Shown here piece after piece: positions 44,944 to 55,022 of a stretch of 64,000 bases of DNA (positions within the stretch are counted from its first letter, which is position 1; each line of letters begins with the position of its first letter). The notes beneath the pieces were generated by a model. That model was given only the letters and a program-made list of their open reading frames with translations. It had not been told where the DNA came from and did no database searches. The position numbers were made by a program, and so were the translations under genes. The DNA comes from Candidatus Pelagisphaera phototrophica (GTDB lineage: Bacteria; Verrucomicrobiota; Verrucomicrobiia; Opitutales; Opitutaceae). The stretch covers positions 3,348,001 to 3,412,000 of the forward strand of contig NZ_CP076039.1 of NCBI RefSeq assembly GCF_014529625.1, read 5' to 3'.

Positions 44944-45734
44944 CAGATGCCAGTGTCGCCTCCATCTAGGAATTTGGCAACTCGCGAAACGAAGTCCTCT
45001 CGAAACTCGAAATGAGGATTATGCCCACTCTCCTCCATCACTTCGACAACGCTATTGGGAAAATATCGATTCAATCCCGGATAGTCTGATGGCTCCGAGT
45101 ATTTCGACTCCCCCCCCATTAGAAAAATCGTTTCACCTTCGAACCGATCCTCCGGCCCTAAGGGCGATCCTTCAATCTCTCGCTGATTCGCCTCTAGAGC
45201 TTTAATATTGACCACCCAGCAGAAACCGGGACCATCCTTTCTCCGAGACAAATTGGTGAGCAGGAATTGCCGTTTCCCCCAATCAGGAACGGCTTTCTCA
45301 AGTAGCTCGTCCGCCTCTTTGCGCGAACCCAGTTTCTCGAGGTCAATCGCATTCATTGCGTCATATTCCGAGTCTTGGGATCCCGGATACCGCTTTGGCA
45401 CTATGTCTACAAGCACAAGGCGTCGCACTCTTTCTGGATTTTCACAGGCAATCTTCATAGCCAGTTTCCCACCCATGGAATGCCCGAGCAAATGACCGCT
45501 TTCGATCCCTCGACCCTTCATCCACTCAATAACGTCATCTCTCATCGCATCGTAGGAATGCGGAAATGCGTGCGACGACTTTCCGTGATTTCTCAAATCC
45601 AAACAATGAACATGAAAATACTTCCCTAAATCCGAACCTGCACCCTGCCAATTTCGAGAGGAGCCCAGCAAACCATGCAGCACCAGGAGGGGCGATTTAG
45701 TCGAGTCTCCAAACTCACGATGGAATAGAATCAT
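44943..45734 (-). CDS. alpha/beta hydrolase, YbfF-like esterase
   Basis: A 263-residue alpha/beta-fold hydrolase. The oxyanion loop is LLVLHGLLGSSRNW, the nucleophile elbow GHSMGGKLAM (Ser), the acid is probably in FLMGGESKYSEPSDY, and the His in ESGHNPHFEFRED. The family includes acyl-CoA or short-chain esterases such as YbfF. The longest frame begins at 45809, but ATG 45734 (MILFHREFGDS) starts right at the fold. Overlaps the downstream M50-like gene by one base; mutS is divergent on the other strand. Confidence 0.85.
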   Translation of the reverse strand: MILFHREFGDSTKSPLLVLHGLLGSSRNWQGAGSDLGKYFHVHCLDLRNHGKSSHAFPHSYDAMRDDVIEWMKGRGIESGHLLGHSMGGKLAMKIACENPERVRRLVLVDIVPKRYPGSQDSEYDAMNAIDLEKLGSRKEADELLEKAVPDWGKRQFLLTNLSRRKDGPGFCWVVNIKALEANQREIEGSPLGPEDRFEGETIFLMGGESKYSEPSDYPGLNRYFPNSVVEVMEESGHNPHFEFREDFVSRVAKFLDGGDTGI

Positions 45735-45909
45735 AGCACAATAAGCGGACCAAGTCATTGGCGCCAATCTCAATGAGTCAAGAAGACAGCCATCAGAGGC
45801 AAGTGCCACTCCGCTTGGTCGTAAAACTATGCTCGAACTATCCGCCTTTTTTCTTGCGACCGGATAGAGCCAGAGATTGCTTACAAAGTTTCCCTCCGCT
45901 CGTCAGAAT

Positions 45910-48465
45910 ATGGCTAAAGGCAAGATAACTCCCATGATGCAGCAGTATTTCGAGGTTAAGCGTAACCTGCCCTCGAACACGCTGCTCCTGTTTCGTCTCG
46001 GTGACTTCTACGAAATGTTTCACGAGGACGCAGAAATCGGGTCCCAACTGCTGGGAATCACTCTGACCAAACGGAGCGACTACTTCATGGCGGGTATTCC
46101 CTACCACGCCGCGGAGCAGTATATCGGAAAAGCTCTCCAGGCCGGAAAGAAAGTGGCCATATGCGATCAGGTGGAAACTCCCCAACCGGGAAAACTCGTC
46201 AAACGCTCGCTGACTCGAATCCTCACACCTGGCACCACAATCGAAGACAACCAGATCGAATCGAGTCGAAACCACTACCTGGCCGCATTCGAGCTGGAAA
46301 AGTCGGGCGCGTCCCTCTGCTGGCTCGACCTGTCCACAGCCGAATTCCAAATCGCCACCGGTAAATCGGTCGATGACCTCATGCCCGTGCTAACGTCGAT
46401 CGATCCGGCTGAAATGCTTGTCATGGAAGGCGAGGAAAATCGCTGGAGAGCCATGGCCCATGATGGCTCTACTCACGATGAACTCACTCACTTCCTAGCG
46501 ACCCGATCCGTCACCGAGCTTCCTGGATACCACTTCAATATCGACGCCGGAGTCCAATCCGTAATGGACACACTTGGAGTTATCAATCTAGAGGGCTTTG
46601 GAATCGACAAGGACCATCCTGCGTTGGGATGTGCCGGTGCAGTGCTTCATTATGTGACAGAGAATCTGCGGGCAAAGCCAGCCAACCTGTCTTCCATTCG
46701 CGAATACAGTTATGCAGCCTCCCTGCTTCTAGATCCCGCCACCCTGCGAAATCTCGAAATCTTCAAATCAACCCGTGGAACCCGCGAGGGTAGCCTCCTT
46801 CAGTCCATCAATAAAACGACCACTGCATCCGGTTCCCGTCAGCTCGAGCAATGGCTCATTTCCCCTGACCGACGACTAGACGAGCTACGACGCCGGCAGG
46901 ACAGTGTGGAGCAGTTCGTGAAATCCCCGCTGGCCGTAAAGGAAATCCAGGACCTTTTGAAGTCCGTTCGCGACATCAAGCGCATCTTGGGTCGCCTGCA
47001 GAACCGGCTTCGCAATCCGCGTGAGCTCGGCGGCATTCGGGACACCCTCAACCAGTTACCAGGAATCCTCGATACACTAGCTCCGTTTACGGGAACTCCA
47101 ATCGACTCTATATCCTCCCAACTCAACACCCTTCCCCACTTGGCTGAGCTTCTCAACAAGGGACTCAAAGAGGAACTGCCCAACAATCTCTCCGGTGGGG
47201 GGTACATTGCCAAAGGCTACGACGATACCCTCGATGGCATGCTTTCACTGACCACGGACAACAAACTATGGTTGTCAAACCTTGAGGCCGAGGAAAGAGA
47301 ACGCACGGGAATCAAGAACTTGAGAATCAAGTTCAACAACGCGTTCGGCTATTTCATCGAAATCTCCAAGTCAAATCTCACCCTCGTACCCGACGACTAC
47401 ATACGCAAACAAACAATGGTCAACGGTGAGCGGTACGTCACCGAGAGTTTAAAGCAGAAGGAGAAGGAAATATTCCACGCAGAAGAAAACAGTAAACGAA
47501 GAGAGGAAGAGCTTTTCGCCGGTTTAGTCGCTGCCGTACTCGAAGAATCTGGGCCGCTAATCCAAACAGCCTCCGCGTTGGCCGAACTCGACGTGTTTTG
47601 CGGATGGGCTGAGATCGCTCGCCTGTGGAACTACTGCAAGCCCGAGCTCGACGAGTCCGATACGATTGAAATCTTGCAAGGCCGCCACCCCGTCGTGGAG
47701 CAAATGCTTAAACAAAATGCATCGGGACTCGCAAGCAGCCAGGCATTCGTTCCCAATGATTCACAACTCAGCGCATCCGAAAGTCAGATACATTTGATCA
47801 CAGGGCCGAACATGGCGGGGAAAAGCACCTTTATTCGGCAAGTGGCTCTCATTACTCTCCTCGCCCAAGTCGGATGCTGGACTCCCGCTACTTCCGCAAA
47901 GATCGGACTGGTCGACAGAATTTTCTCGCGCGTCGGGGCGAGCGACGATCTCGCCCGCGGAAACTCTACCTTCATGGTAGAGATGAACGAGACGGCTAAC
48001 ATTCTCAATAACGCTACGCGACACAGCCTCATCATACTGGACGAAATTGGCCGCGGCACGAGCACCTATGATGGCCTCAGTATCGCTTGGTCTGTGGTGG
48101 AGCATCTGCATCGCGAATTGGATGCAGGACCCAAAACGCTCTTTGCGACCCATTACCAAGAGCTAACCCAACTGGAGACCCATCTGGGTAGACTCGAGAA
48201 TTTCTCGGTCGCTGTGAAAGAGTGGAATGACGACATCGTGTTCGTTCGGCAGGTCGTAAAAGGAGCTGCTGACAGAAGCTACGGCATCCAAGTAGCCCGA
48301 CTCGCAGGGCTTCCCCAACCGGTAATCGATCGGGCTAAGGAAATCCTGCAAAAGCTTGAATCCGAAGATGCGATAGTAGCCGTGATTTCACCTATGCCAA
48401 GAGCAAAGCCGCACAAAAAAATACGCGTCGAGCAAAACGACGACCAGTTGAACCTGTTCAGCTAG
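45910..48465 (+). CDS. mutS: DNA mismatch repair protein MutS
   Basis: Recognises mismatches and starts repair. The 851-residue protein has the mismatch-binding Phe-x-Glu in LGDFYEMFHEDA, the lever and clamp helices, Walker A TGPNMAGKSTFIRQ (about 632-642), and Walker B LDEIGRGTSTYDG (about 709-721). The C-terminal QLNLFS is the beta-clamp-binding peptide often found in MutS. The ATG at 45910 (MAKGKITPMMQQY) is preferred over a TTG at 45877 because it fits the family. mutL is not in this window. Confidence 0.97.
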   Translation: MAKGKITPMMQQYFEVKRNLPSNTLLLFRLGDFYEMFHEDAEIGSQLLGITLTKRSDYFMAGIPYHAAEQYIGKALQAGKKVAICDQVETPQPGKLVKRSLTRILTPGTTIEDNQIESSRNHYLAAFELEKSGASLCWLDLSTAEFQIATGKSVDDLMPVLTSIDPAEMLVMEGEENRWRAMAHDGSTHDELTHFLATRSVTELPGYHFNIDAGVQSVMDTLGVINLEGFGIDKDHPALGCAGAVLHYVTENLRAKPANLSSIREYSYAASLLLDPATLRNLEIFKSTRGTREGSLLQSINKTTTASGSRQLEQWLISPDRRLDELRRRQDSVEQFVKSPLAVKEIQDLLKSVRDIKRILGRLQNRLRNPRELGGIRDTLNQLPGILDTLAPFTGTPIDSISSQLNTLPHLAELLNKGLKEELPNNLSGGGYIAKGYDDTLDGMLSLTTDNKLWLSNLEAEERERTGIKNLRIKFNNAFGYFIEISKSNLTLVPDDYIRKQTMVNGERYVTESLKQKEKEIFHAEENSKRREEELFAGLVAAVLEESGPLIQTASALAELDVFCGWAEIARLWNYCKPELDESDTIEILQGRHPVVEQMLKQNASGLASSQAFVPNDSQLSASESQIHLITGPNMAGKSTFIRQVALITLLAQVGCWTPATSAKIGLVDRIFSRVGASDDLARGNSTFMVEMNETANILNNATRHSLIILDEIGRGTSTYDGLSIAWSVVEHLHRELDAGPKTLFATHYQELTQLETHLGRLENFSVAVKEWNDDIVFVRQVVKGAADRSYGIQVARLAGLPQPVIDRAKEILQKLESEDAIVAVISPMPRAKPHKKIRVEQNDDQLNLFS

Positions 48466-48816
48466 TACAGCCTCTCCGACGGTCCGAATGGGAGTGAACA
48501 TCCTCTGAACCAGCTTCGCTAGGAGTTTCTATCCTATTGGTTTATAATAACTTAAATAAAATTGAGTTCCGTTACCTCAGCTTCAATCCGAAGCGGCGTT
48601 CATTGAACCCTCATACGCTTAAGACTATCATCTCAGAATGTAAACGGAGTGTATTCTTTTTGCCAGGAGAAATATTAATCTACATCAAAAACTAAAATCG
48701 ATTGAGACGAAATGGGAACGCGAATTACAACATCCCACTTCTAAAATTGTAGATAACTGGGAGAGCCCTCTTCAAGGCAAGGTAACCAAACGTCGCGAGC
48801 TGAGGAATTAAAAGAG
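48466..48816. other. gene-poor AT-rich region after mutS, possible gene remnant
   Basis: Between 48660 and 48811 a forward frame without a usable start reads RRNINLHQKLKSIETKWERELQ and KIVDNWESPLQGKVTKRRELRN before a stop. It is protein-like but has no ATG, GTG or TTG downstream of the preceding TAA, so it looks like the tail of a lost gene. The rest is AT-rich with no signal. Confidence 0.4.
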
Positions 48817-49044
48817 GTGCCGATCGCTAGACGCGGTCCCTTAGAAATTGGTCTGATTGACCGTAGTGGAGGTTCTAACTCAATCGTCCAACAATCGATT
48901 TCTCTGCAAATGCATCGTTTCGAGAAAATTCTCGATTCAGGGATTACCAAGGTAAAGACCGAGCTACTGGAAAACAAGACGCCAGCCCTTTTCTCGATTG
49001 AATGCAAAGGCGACTTAGCCTTCCAACTTGAATATCATTGTTGA
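48817..49044 (+). CDS. hypothetical small protein, doubtful
   Basis: A 75-codon frame from a GTG, IARRGPLEIGLIDRSGG then SLQMHRFEKILDSGITKVKTE. Its composition is plausible, but the last 30 bases overlap the convergent glgB gene, and an antisense frame of similar length exists. No family recognised; low support. Confidence 0.25.
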   Translation: MPIARRGPLEIGLIDRSGGSNSIVQQSISLQMHRFEKILDSGITKVKTELLENKTPALFSIECKGDLAFQLEYHC

Positions 49045-51225
49045 GCAGGGAGGGAGCGTGAATTCTGCCGACTGGGGAAGCTCGTCAAACGGATCAGCTT
49101 CCGACGCTAATCCAGAGCCGTTACCCGAATTGCTTCCTCCATAAAAGCTGGAGTTTGTGTTTAGAATCTCTCTCCAAAAGCCGGGACGCGGCAGCCCAAT
49201 CCGATAATTCGTACGCTCGATAGGCGTAAAGTGGGCTACAACCAGGACCATGTTGTGCCCGTCAGGAGCGGTTCGCGAATAGCTGATCACGCTCGCCTCG
49301 GAATCCCAGCAAGCGACCCATCGAAAGCTGTTTGAGTCAAAATCGGTTTCAGCCAACGCTGGCTCGCTTCGGTAAAGCTTGTTCAAGTCCCGAATCAGAT
49401 CCGAGATCCCCGAATGGTCTTTGTACTTGAACAGATGCCATTGGAGGCTGCCTGCATAGTTCCATTCTTCGGACTGCCCAAACTCCGAACCCATAAACAG
49501 CAGCTTCTTTCCCGGATAGGCCCACATGTGGCCGTAAAGCGCCCGAAGTGTCTGAGACTTCTCCGCTATTGAACCTGCCCCCATCTTTAGCAGCATCGAC
49601 TTTTTCCCGTGGGTGACCTCGTCATGCGAGAAAACCATAATGAAGTTTTCGGCATACTGATAAAGCATGCCAAAGGTAAGATTTCCTTGATGATACTTTC
49701 GATGGATAGGGTCTTTTTCAAAATAAAGCAGATTATCGTGCATCCAGCCCATATTCCACTTAAGATCAAACCCCAGGCCACCTTCTTCCGTCGATTTTGT
49801 TACACCTGCGAAGGACGTCGACTCTTCCGCGATCATCAAGACCCCCGGATGGTATTTATGGACCAGGTTGTTCGCTTCCTTAATGAAAGCAATCGCCTCC
49901 AAATTTTCATTACCGCCATACTTATTCGGGATCCACTCTCCTTCCTCTCTAGAATAGTCGAGATAGAGCATAGAGGCAACTGCGTCGACCCGGAGCCCGT
50001 CTATATGAAAGTATTCTAGCCAAGCTAAAGCGTTAGACACGAGAAAGCATCGCACTTCATGGCGTCCGTAGTTAAAAATCAATGTCCCCCAGTCCTGGTG
50101 AGCCCCAAGGCGCGGGTCCTCGTGCTCGTAAAGATGGGTTCCATCAAAGGTTGCTAAAGCGAAAGTGTCTCTCGGAAAGTGAGCGGGAACCCAATCCACT
50201 ATAACCCCGATCCCTCGCTGGTGCATATAGTCGATAAACGCCTTGAAGTCGTCTGGTGTGCCAAATCGCTGCGTCGGAGCGAAATAACCAGTAACTTGAT
50301 ACCCCCAGCTTCCGTCATAGGGATGCTCCGCAACGGGCATCAGTTCAATATGGGTAAAGCCTCGTTCTAGAATATATTCAGCCAATTCCTTGGCGAGCTC
50401 CTCATAAGTTAACGGTCGGTTATCCTCTTCCCATCTACGCTTCCACGAACCCAAATGGACTTCATAAACCGACATGGGTTTGTCCAGGGCTTGCCTTGAC
50501 TGGCGTTCACCGAGCCACTCTTTGTCACCCCATTCATATTTGCCGTGATCATAAACGATGGTGGCATTATTCGGCGGTGCCTCAAAGTAGGCGCCGTACG
50601 GATCCGTTTTTAGGAAGAGTCCTCCTCCCTTACCAACCAGTTCGTACTTGTACATCTCACCGACCCGCAAACCGGGAATGAAGAGTTCCCAAACCCCACT
50701 GGAGCCCAAAATCCGCATGGGGTGGTAGCGTCCATCCCAGTTATTGAAGCTCCCCACAACTGAAACGCTAGTCGCATTTGGCGCCCACACGGCAAAGCTA
50801 ACTCCAGGAACCCCATCAACCAATCTCGGCCGAGACCCTAGCTTTTCGAAAATTCGGTGCTCGTTGCCCTCGTTAAATAAATAGAGGTCCGATTCGCCCA
50901 TCGTCGGCAGAAAGGAGTAGGGATCATAAAATTGGCGAATCTCCAAATCGCTCGTCTCCACTCTCAAGCGATATTCGAAAACTTCGTCGCTACCCTCGAT
51001 GAACCCTTCAAAAAATCCGTCCTCGCTCAATCGCTCCATTGGGTAGCAGATCAGGGCCTCATTCTCGATGTCGACCACTTCGCAACTCTTAGCGTCACTC
51101 ACAAAAGCCCGCACCACGAGGCCTGGCTTCCCTTTAACTTTGGCAGGATGCATTCCAAGCGTCCCATGGGGTGTGCTCATCTGGGCTTTCCGAAAGGCTT
51201 CGAGTTCTTTTTTAGCAATGATCAT
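49015..51225 (-). CDS. glgB: 1,4-alpha-glucan branching enzyme
   Basis: Creates alpha-1,6 branches in glycogen. In 736 residues it has an N-terminal CBM48-type domain (FAVWAPNATSVSVVGSFNNWDG) and a GH13 barrel with VDWVPAHFP, the nucleophile Asp in DGLRVDAVASMLY, the acid Glu in LMIAEESTSF, and the third Asp in FSHDEVTHGK. The C-terminal all-beta domain follows. Other glycogen genes are not adjacent. A storage role fits with ppk2 elsewhere in the window. Confidence 0.97.
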   Translation of the reverse strand: MIIAKKELEAFRKAQMSTPHGTLGMHPAKVKGKPGLVVRAFVSDAKSCEVVDIENEALICYPMERLSEDGFFEGFIEGSDEVFEYRLRVETSDLEIRQFYDPYSFLPTMGESDLYLFNEGNEHRIFEKLGSRPRLVDGVPGVSFAVWAPNATSVSVVGSFNNWDGRYHPMRILGSSGVWELFIPGLRVGEMYKYELVGKGGGLFLKTDPYGAYFEAPPNNATIVYDHGKYEWGDKEWLGERQSRQALDKPMSVYEVHLGSWKRRWEEDNRPLTYEELAKELAEYILERGFTHIELMPVAEHPYDGSWGYQVTGYFAPTQRFGTPDDFKAFIDYMHQRGIGVIVDWVPAHFPRDTFALATFDGTHLYEHEDPRLGAHQDWGTLIFNYGRHEVRCFLVSNALAWLEYFHIDGLRVDAVASMLYLDYSREEGEWIPNKYGGNENLEAIAFIKEANNLVHKYHPGVLMIAEESTSFAGVTKSTEEGGLGFDLKWNMGWMHDNLLYFEKDPIHRKYHQGNLTFGMLYQYAENFIMVFSHDEVTHGKKSMLLKMGAGSIAEKSQTLRALYGHMWAYPGKKLLFMGSEFGQSEEWNYAGSLQWHLFKYKDHSGISDLIRDLNKLYRSEPALAETDFDSNSFRWVACWDSEASVISYSRTAPDGHNMVLVVAHFTPIERTNYRIGLPRPGFWREILNTNSSFYGGSNSGNGSGLASEADPFDELPQSAEFTLPPCSTMIFKLEG

Positions 51226-51435
51226 GGGCGATTGTCCCTGCCCGCAGACTATAGTTGAGGACGATTTTAGTTTCCGATGGCACCCCTACACCACTGACTC
51301 AAGACAATAAGTTGCAATGCTAGCGACAATTTCCTTGTCCGGCTCAACTTATTCCTGAGCAAGCGTTCAAATCAATTCCCTTCCAATTATCAGCCTTGCG
51401 TCGTCAAGACCCCGCCTCTAATCCTTCCAAAGACC

Positions 51436-53634
51436 ATGGCCAGAATCCTGAATCACAACGCTTGGCGCCTTGTCGCGACAGGTCTAATTCTTTCCGCTTT
51501 TTGTGTCACAGCGCTTGCTCAATCTGAAGGATTCGACGCTACACTAAGCACTCCGATCGTCATTGATACGAATACCGGGGACCTAGTTGCATCAGAGAAC
51601 GCCCAGCTTTCCTACGGCGACTGGCTCGTTTCAGCGGATGAAATTCGGCTCAATCGCCAAACAAATCGGGCCATCGCGACCGGAAACGTCATATTTACCC
51701 GTTACGACATTCGGCTCGTCGCCGATCTTCTCGACTACAGTTTGAACGATCAGCAGGCCCGCGCAGAAAACTTTCGGGTCGGAAATGGAAAGTACTTCGT
51801 CTCCGGCAGCTTGCTGGTTGGAAATCCAAACAACTTCAAATTTGAGAATATCAACTTCCATCCAGGTGAACCTGGCACTTACTTGTTTAAAGCAAGGGCC
51901 AATGAGATTGCGATCGTGGATCAAAAGGAAATCCAGGGAAAACGCATCTCATTCAAGCTTGGGGTCGTTCCTTTTTTCATCATCCCCAACGTATCCCAGC
52001 CGATCGATGCGGAACGAAATATTTTCAATGCGAATCTCGACTACTCGGGCCATATTGGAGGTTCCATCGGAGGTGAAGCGCGGGTCCCGATCAATTCCAA
52101 CTTTCGAGCGGGGGGCAACCTGGCTTTAACGACTAAACGGGGAATTCTTGCAGGACCCGCTTTCGAATACAACTTTGGCGAAAGTGAAAACACGAGTTTC
52201 GGATCGTTTACTTCTGGATTCATTGACGATTCGCTCGAGGAAATCGCTCCTGATCTAATAACAGGGAATCCAATTGATGATGAACGCTTTTTCGCCGAGT
52301 GGCAACACAACCAAAACTGGGGCGAACGCGGAGCATTGACTGCCTATGGACGATGGTGGTCTGACAGCGAGGTCACTAGAGAATTCAACGAAGACTCGTT
52401 TGACGAGATGCAAGACCCTGACACGTATATAGAAGCTAACTACAGCGGTGAAAACTGGCAGACGACCCTCTTTTCAAGGATCAGCCCCAACCATTTCCAG
52501 AACTTCACGGAGAGACTTCCCGAACTGAGATTCGACTTCTTCCCAACTCAAATTGCCAAAGGGCTCACCCACAGCGGTAGCATTTCCTTCGCCAAACTCC
52601 GCAACGACAGGCTCAGTGAGTTCCCGATTAAGAGCGGAGCCGACCGGGTAGACGCTTATTACGGCTTTCGACACACTCGACCGCTAAAATCAGGGGTCAC
52701 TCTAACCACAAAAGCTGGGGTCAAAGCGATTCACTACTTTGACAACATGGTAGGGACCGAGGCCAGTGACTTTGGTCTATTCTCTCCCTATCGCCTGACG
52801 CCCCTATCGATTTTCGACGACTACACGCATGCTCTTCCACGGCCATCAATGAAAGAGGGAACACGTGGATATGGTGATCTAGGATTCGATTTGAAATTCA
52901 CCGCCTACAGTCAAAGGGAATTCAAGAACGAGGTCTGGAATATCGACGGTATTCGGCATATTTTCGAACCCGTCATTTCCTACCGCTACGCCCCAGATCT
53001 CGATAGCAATACTGCGAATGCCACTTTTGACATCCCAGCCTTTTCCAATTACTTGACTCCGATCGATCTGGAGGATCGCCGAGATATCGACTCCATCGGT
53101 GAACACCAAATAACGCGGGTAGAATTTCGCAATCGGATCCAGACCAAAGACGAGGAATACGGCTCTCGCGACCTAGCAAGACTCGATTTTGCGATCGACT
53201 ACCTTGTGGACGACTTCAACCAAGGAAAGGATTTCTCCGACTTTGTGTCCGACATTGAAATCACCCCAGCTCCCTGGCTTGAGCTAGACTTTTTTTCCCG
53301 GTACAGCATCGAAGACAGCTTTACCCGGGAATTGAATACAAGCGTCGCCATTACGGATCCCGGCTATTGGAAGGTCGGATTCGGAAACCACTTTCTAAGG
53401 AGCCATATCGAACAATATTTTGCTTTCTGCGAATACAGCCTAAACGAGAATTTAAAATTGTATGCCGTCGCAAAATTCGACCAGAAATCGGATACCTACT
53501 ACGAGCAGCGCATTGGATTTATGCAGCGTGCCCTGGAAAAATACGGAATCAAATACGAACTGCGATTCTACGAAGGAAACCGTCGGGAGAGTGATTTTGG
53601 AGTGCGTATCGGAATCGACCTTTTCGACGAATAA
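51436..53634 (+). CDS. lptD: LptD-like lipopolysaccharide transport barrel
   Basis: A 732-residue outer-membrane protein. A signal peptide (hydrophobic LVATGLILSAFCVTALA, cleavage before QSEG) is followed by an OstA-type beta-jellyroll N-terminus (NAQLSYGDWLVSADEIRLNRQT...ATGNVIFTRYDIRLVADLLDYS). A long C-terminal barrel has alternating aromatic strands and a region with SHIGGSIGGEARVP. With LptE it would deliver lipopolysaccharide to the surface. The cysteines used for the disulphide in E. coli LptD are not evident. The LptE-like gene is far away at 8924. Confidence 0.82.
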   Translation: MARILNHNAWRLVATGLILSAFCVTALAQSEGFDATLSTPIVIDTNTGDLVASENAQLSYGDWLVSADEIRLNRQTNRAIATGNVIFTRYDIRLVADLLDYSLNDQQARAENFRVGNGKYFVSGSLLVGNPNNFKFENINFHPGEPGTYLFKARANEIAIVDQKEIQGKRISFKLGVVPFFIIPNVSQPIDAERNIFNANLDYSGHIGGSIGGEARVPINSNFRAGGNLALTTKRGILAGPAFEYNFGESENTSFGSFTSGFIDDSLEEIAPDLITGNPIDDERFFAEWQHNQNWGERGALTAYGRWWSDSEVTREFNEDSFDEMQDPDTYIEANYSGENWQTTLFSRISPNHFQNFTERLPELRFDFFPTQIAKGLTHSGSISFAKLRNDRLSEFPIKSGADRVDAYYGFRHTRPLKSGVTLTTKAGVKAIHYFDNMVGTEASDFGLFSPYRLTPLSIFDDYTHALPRPSMKEGTRGYGDLGFDLKFTAYSQREFKNEVWNIDGIRHIFEPVISYRYAPDLDSNTANATFDIPAFSNYLTPIDLEDRRDIDSIGEHQITRVEFRNRIQTKDEEYGSRDLARLDFAIDYLVDDFNQGKDFSDFVSDIEITPAPWLELDFFSRYSIEDSFTRELNTSVAITDPGYWKVGFGNHFLRSHIEQYFAFCEYSLNENLKLYAVAKFDQKSDTYYEQRIGFMQRALEKYGIKYELRFYEGNRRESDFGVRIGIDLFDE

Positions 53635-53666
53635 GTTGCTAAAACCAGTGACAATACCGGGACCGG

Positions 53667-54941
53667 ATGGACCATAACGATATCCAAACCCGCCGTTCCG
53701 CTAATCAGCGACGGATACTGTTCGAACTCATTCAAACGCTTCCGGCCCTGCAAAACCTAGGAAAGAATTTTCCTCGAAACCTCAATCGGTATTTTAGAGA
53801 TCGCAGCCAATTCGGTTCGAGAGACCGGAGATTGTACCGCGAGTTGATCTACACCTACCTAAGGTATCAGCCTTGGCTGGAAGCTCTAGCGGATTCAGCG
53901 AACGAATTTATGGATACACTGATATCGTTGGCTACCTCAACTCCAGATATTGCAAAGCTGTATTCTACAATAGACCCATCCTTACCCGTTGAGTCCTCTG
54001 AAACAGCTCGTCATCGAATCATTGGAAGGTCCGACAATGAACTCTCCTCGCTCATTCCAAGCTGGTTTTCAAGGCACTTGTTCCGTGAACTCGACGTCGA
54101 AGATTTACTTGCTCTGTTTTCCCGTCCTCCCCTTTGGATACGCGTACAAAAGGGAGACCGCGAGTCCATCGCGACCCATCTGAGTGACGGGCTTCCCCAA
54201 AGTGCTCAACATCCTACCGTGCACGAAACAGTTCCTGATGCGATTCGCTGCCCTCCCGACTTTCCGGTCCAAAACTGTGACGACTATAAGAATGGAAATA
54301 TTGAGATACAGGATATCAGTTCTCAAATACTACTTCACCTCATCGATCCCGAACCCACTGGGGATTGGTTCGACGCCTGCGCGGGTGCAGGTGGAAAATC
54401 ACTACAATTGGCACAGCTAGTGGGCTCGAAAGGCCGAGTGTTCGCCTACGATCCCCGCCCTAGAGCGCTGGACGAACTGATCCAAAGGTCTAAGCGAGCG
54501 GGATTTCACAATATTTCTGTAGTTAGGCAATTACCGACCGGTAGACGCTTCAATAGAGTCCTTGTCGACGCTCCTTGCTCGGGTTCTGGAACCTGGCGCC
54601 GCCACCCGTACCTGATGCGCCAGACAAACGAGAAGGATGTCATGGACGCAGCGGAAAAGCAGTTTGCCTTGCTCAGCGAGCATGCGGCACTTGTGAAATC
54701 AAACGGCCTACTAGTTTATTGCACTTGTTCGCTTTCCCGATTTGAGAACCAAGAGGTGGCCCGACGATTCCTTGAAAACCATTCCGAATTCGAACACAGC
54801 CCAATCGCCGGTAAGTTCGGACTCTCCGAGAATGGACGCGGCGTTACGGTCTTCCCGAAGGACTTTAATGGCGATGGCCTCTACGTCGTTTCTTTCAAAC
54901 GCTCATCTTCGCCGGGTGTATTCCGGCGAACAAATAAGTGA
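53667..54941 (+). CDS. RsmB/NOP-family rRNA (cytosine-C5) methyltransferase
   Basis: A 424-residue enzyme with an N-terminal NusB-like helical domain (RRILFELIQTLPALQ...SRDRRLYRELIYTYLRY) and a C-terminal SAM domain: DACAGAGGKSLQLAQL, VFAYDPRPRALDELIQRS, VLVDAPCSGSGTWRRHP (motif IV, Cys) and LLVYCTCSLSRFENQEV (motif VI, catalytic TCS). The architecture is that of RsmB (16S C967), though site assignment is not certain. It begins 32 bp after the lptD-like gene. Confidence 0.9.
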   Translation: MDHNDIQTRRSANQRRILFELIQTLPALQNLGKNFPRNLNRYFRDRSQFGSRDRRLYRELIYTYLRYQPWLEALADSANEFMDTLISLATSTPDIAKLYSTIDPSLPVESSETARHRIIGRSDNELSSLIPSWFSRHLFRELDVEDLLALFSRPPLWIRVQKGDRESIATHLSDGLPQSAQHPTVHETVPDAIRCPPDFPVQNCDDYKNGNIEIQDISSQILLHLIDPEPTGDWFDACAGAGGKSLQLAQLVGSKGRVFAYDPRPRALDELIQRSKRAGFHNISVVRQLPTGRRFNRVLVDAPCSGSGTWRRHPYLMRQTNEKDVMDAAEKQFALLSEHAALVKSNGLLVYCTCSLSRFENQEVARRFLENHSEFEHSPIAGKFGLSENGRGVTVFPKDFNGDGLYVVSFKRSSSPGVFRRTNK

Positions 54942-55022
54942 AATAGCGCTCAATCCGCTAACTTATTCACAATTCGACTTTTGTCATTGCTAGTTTGGTT
55001 CGATCAAAACTGAACTATTTTC

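Noticed and set aside
45838-46350. 170-codon reverse frame
   Set aside because: Antisense to the conserved mutS N-terminus.
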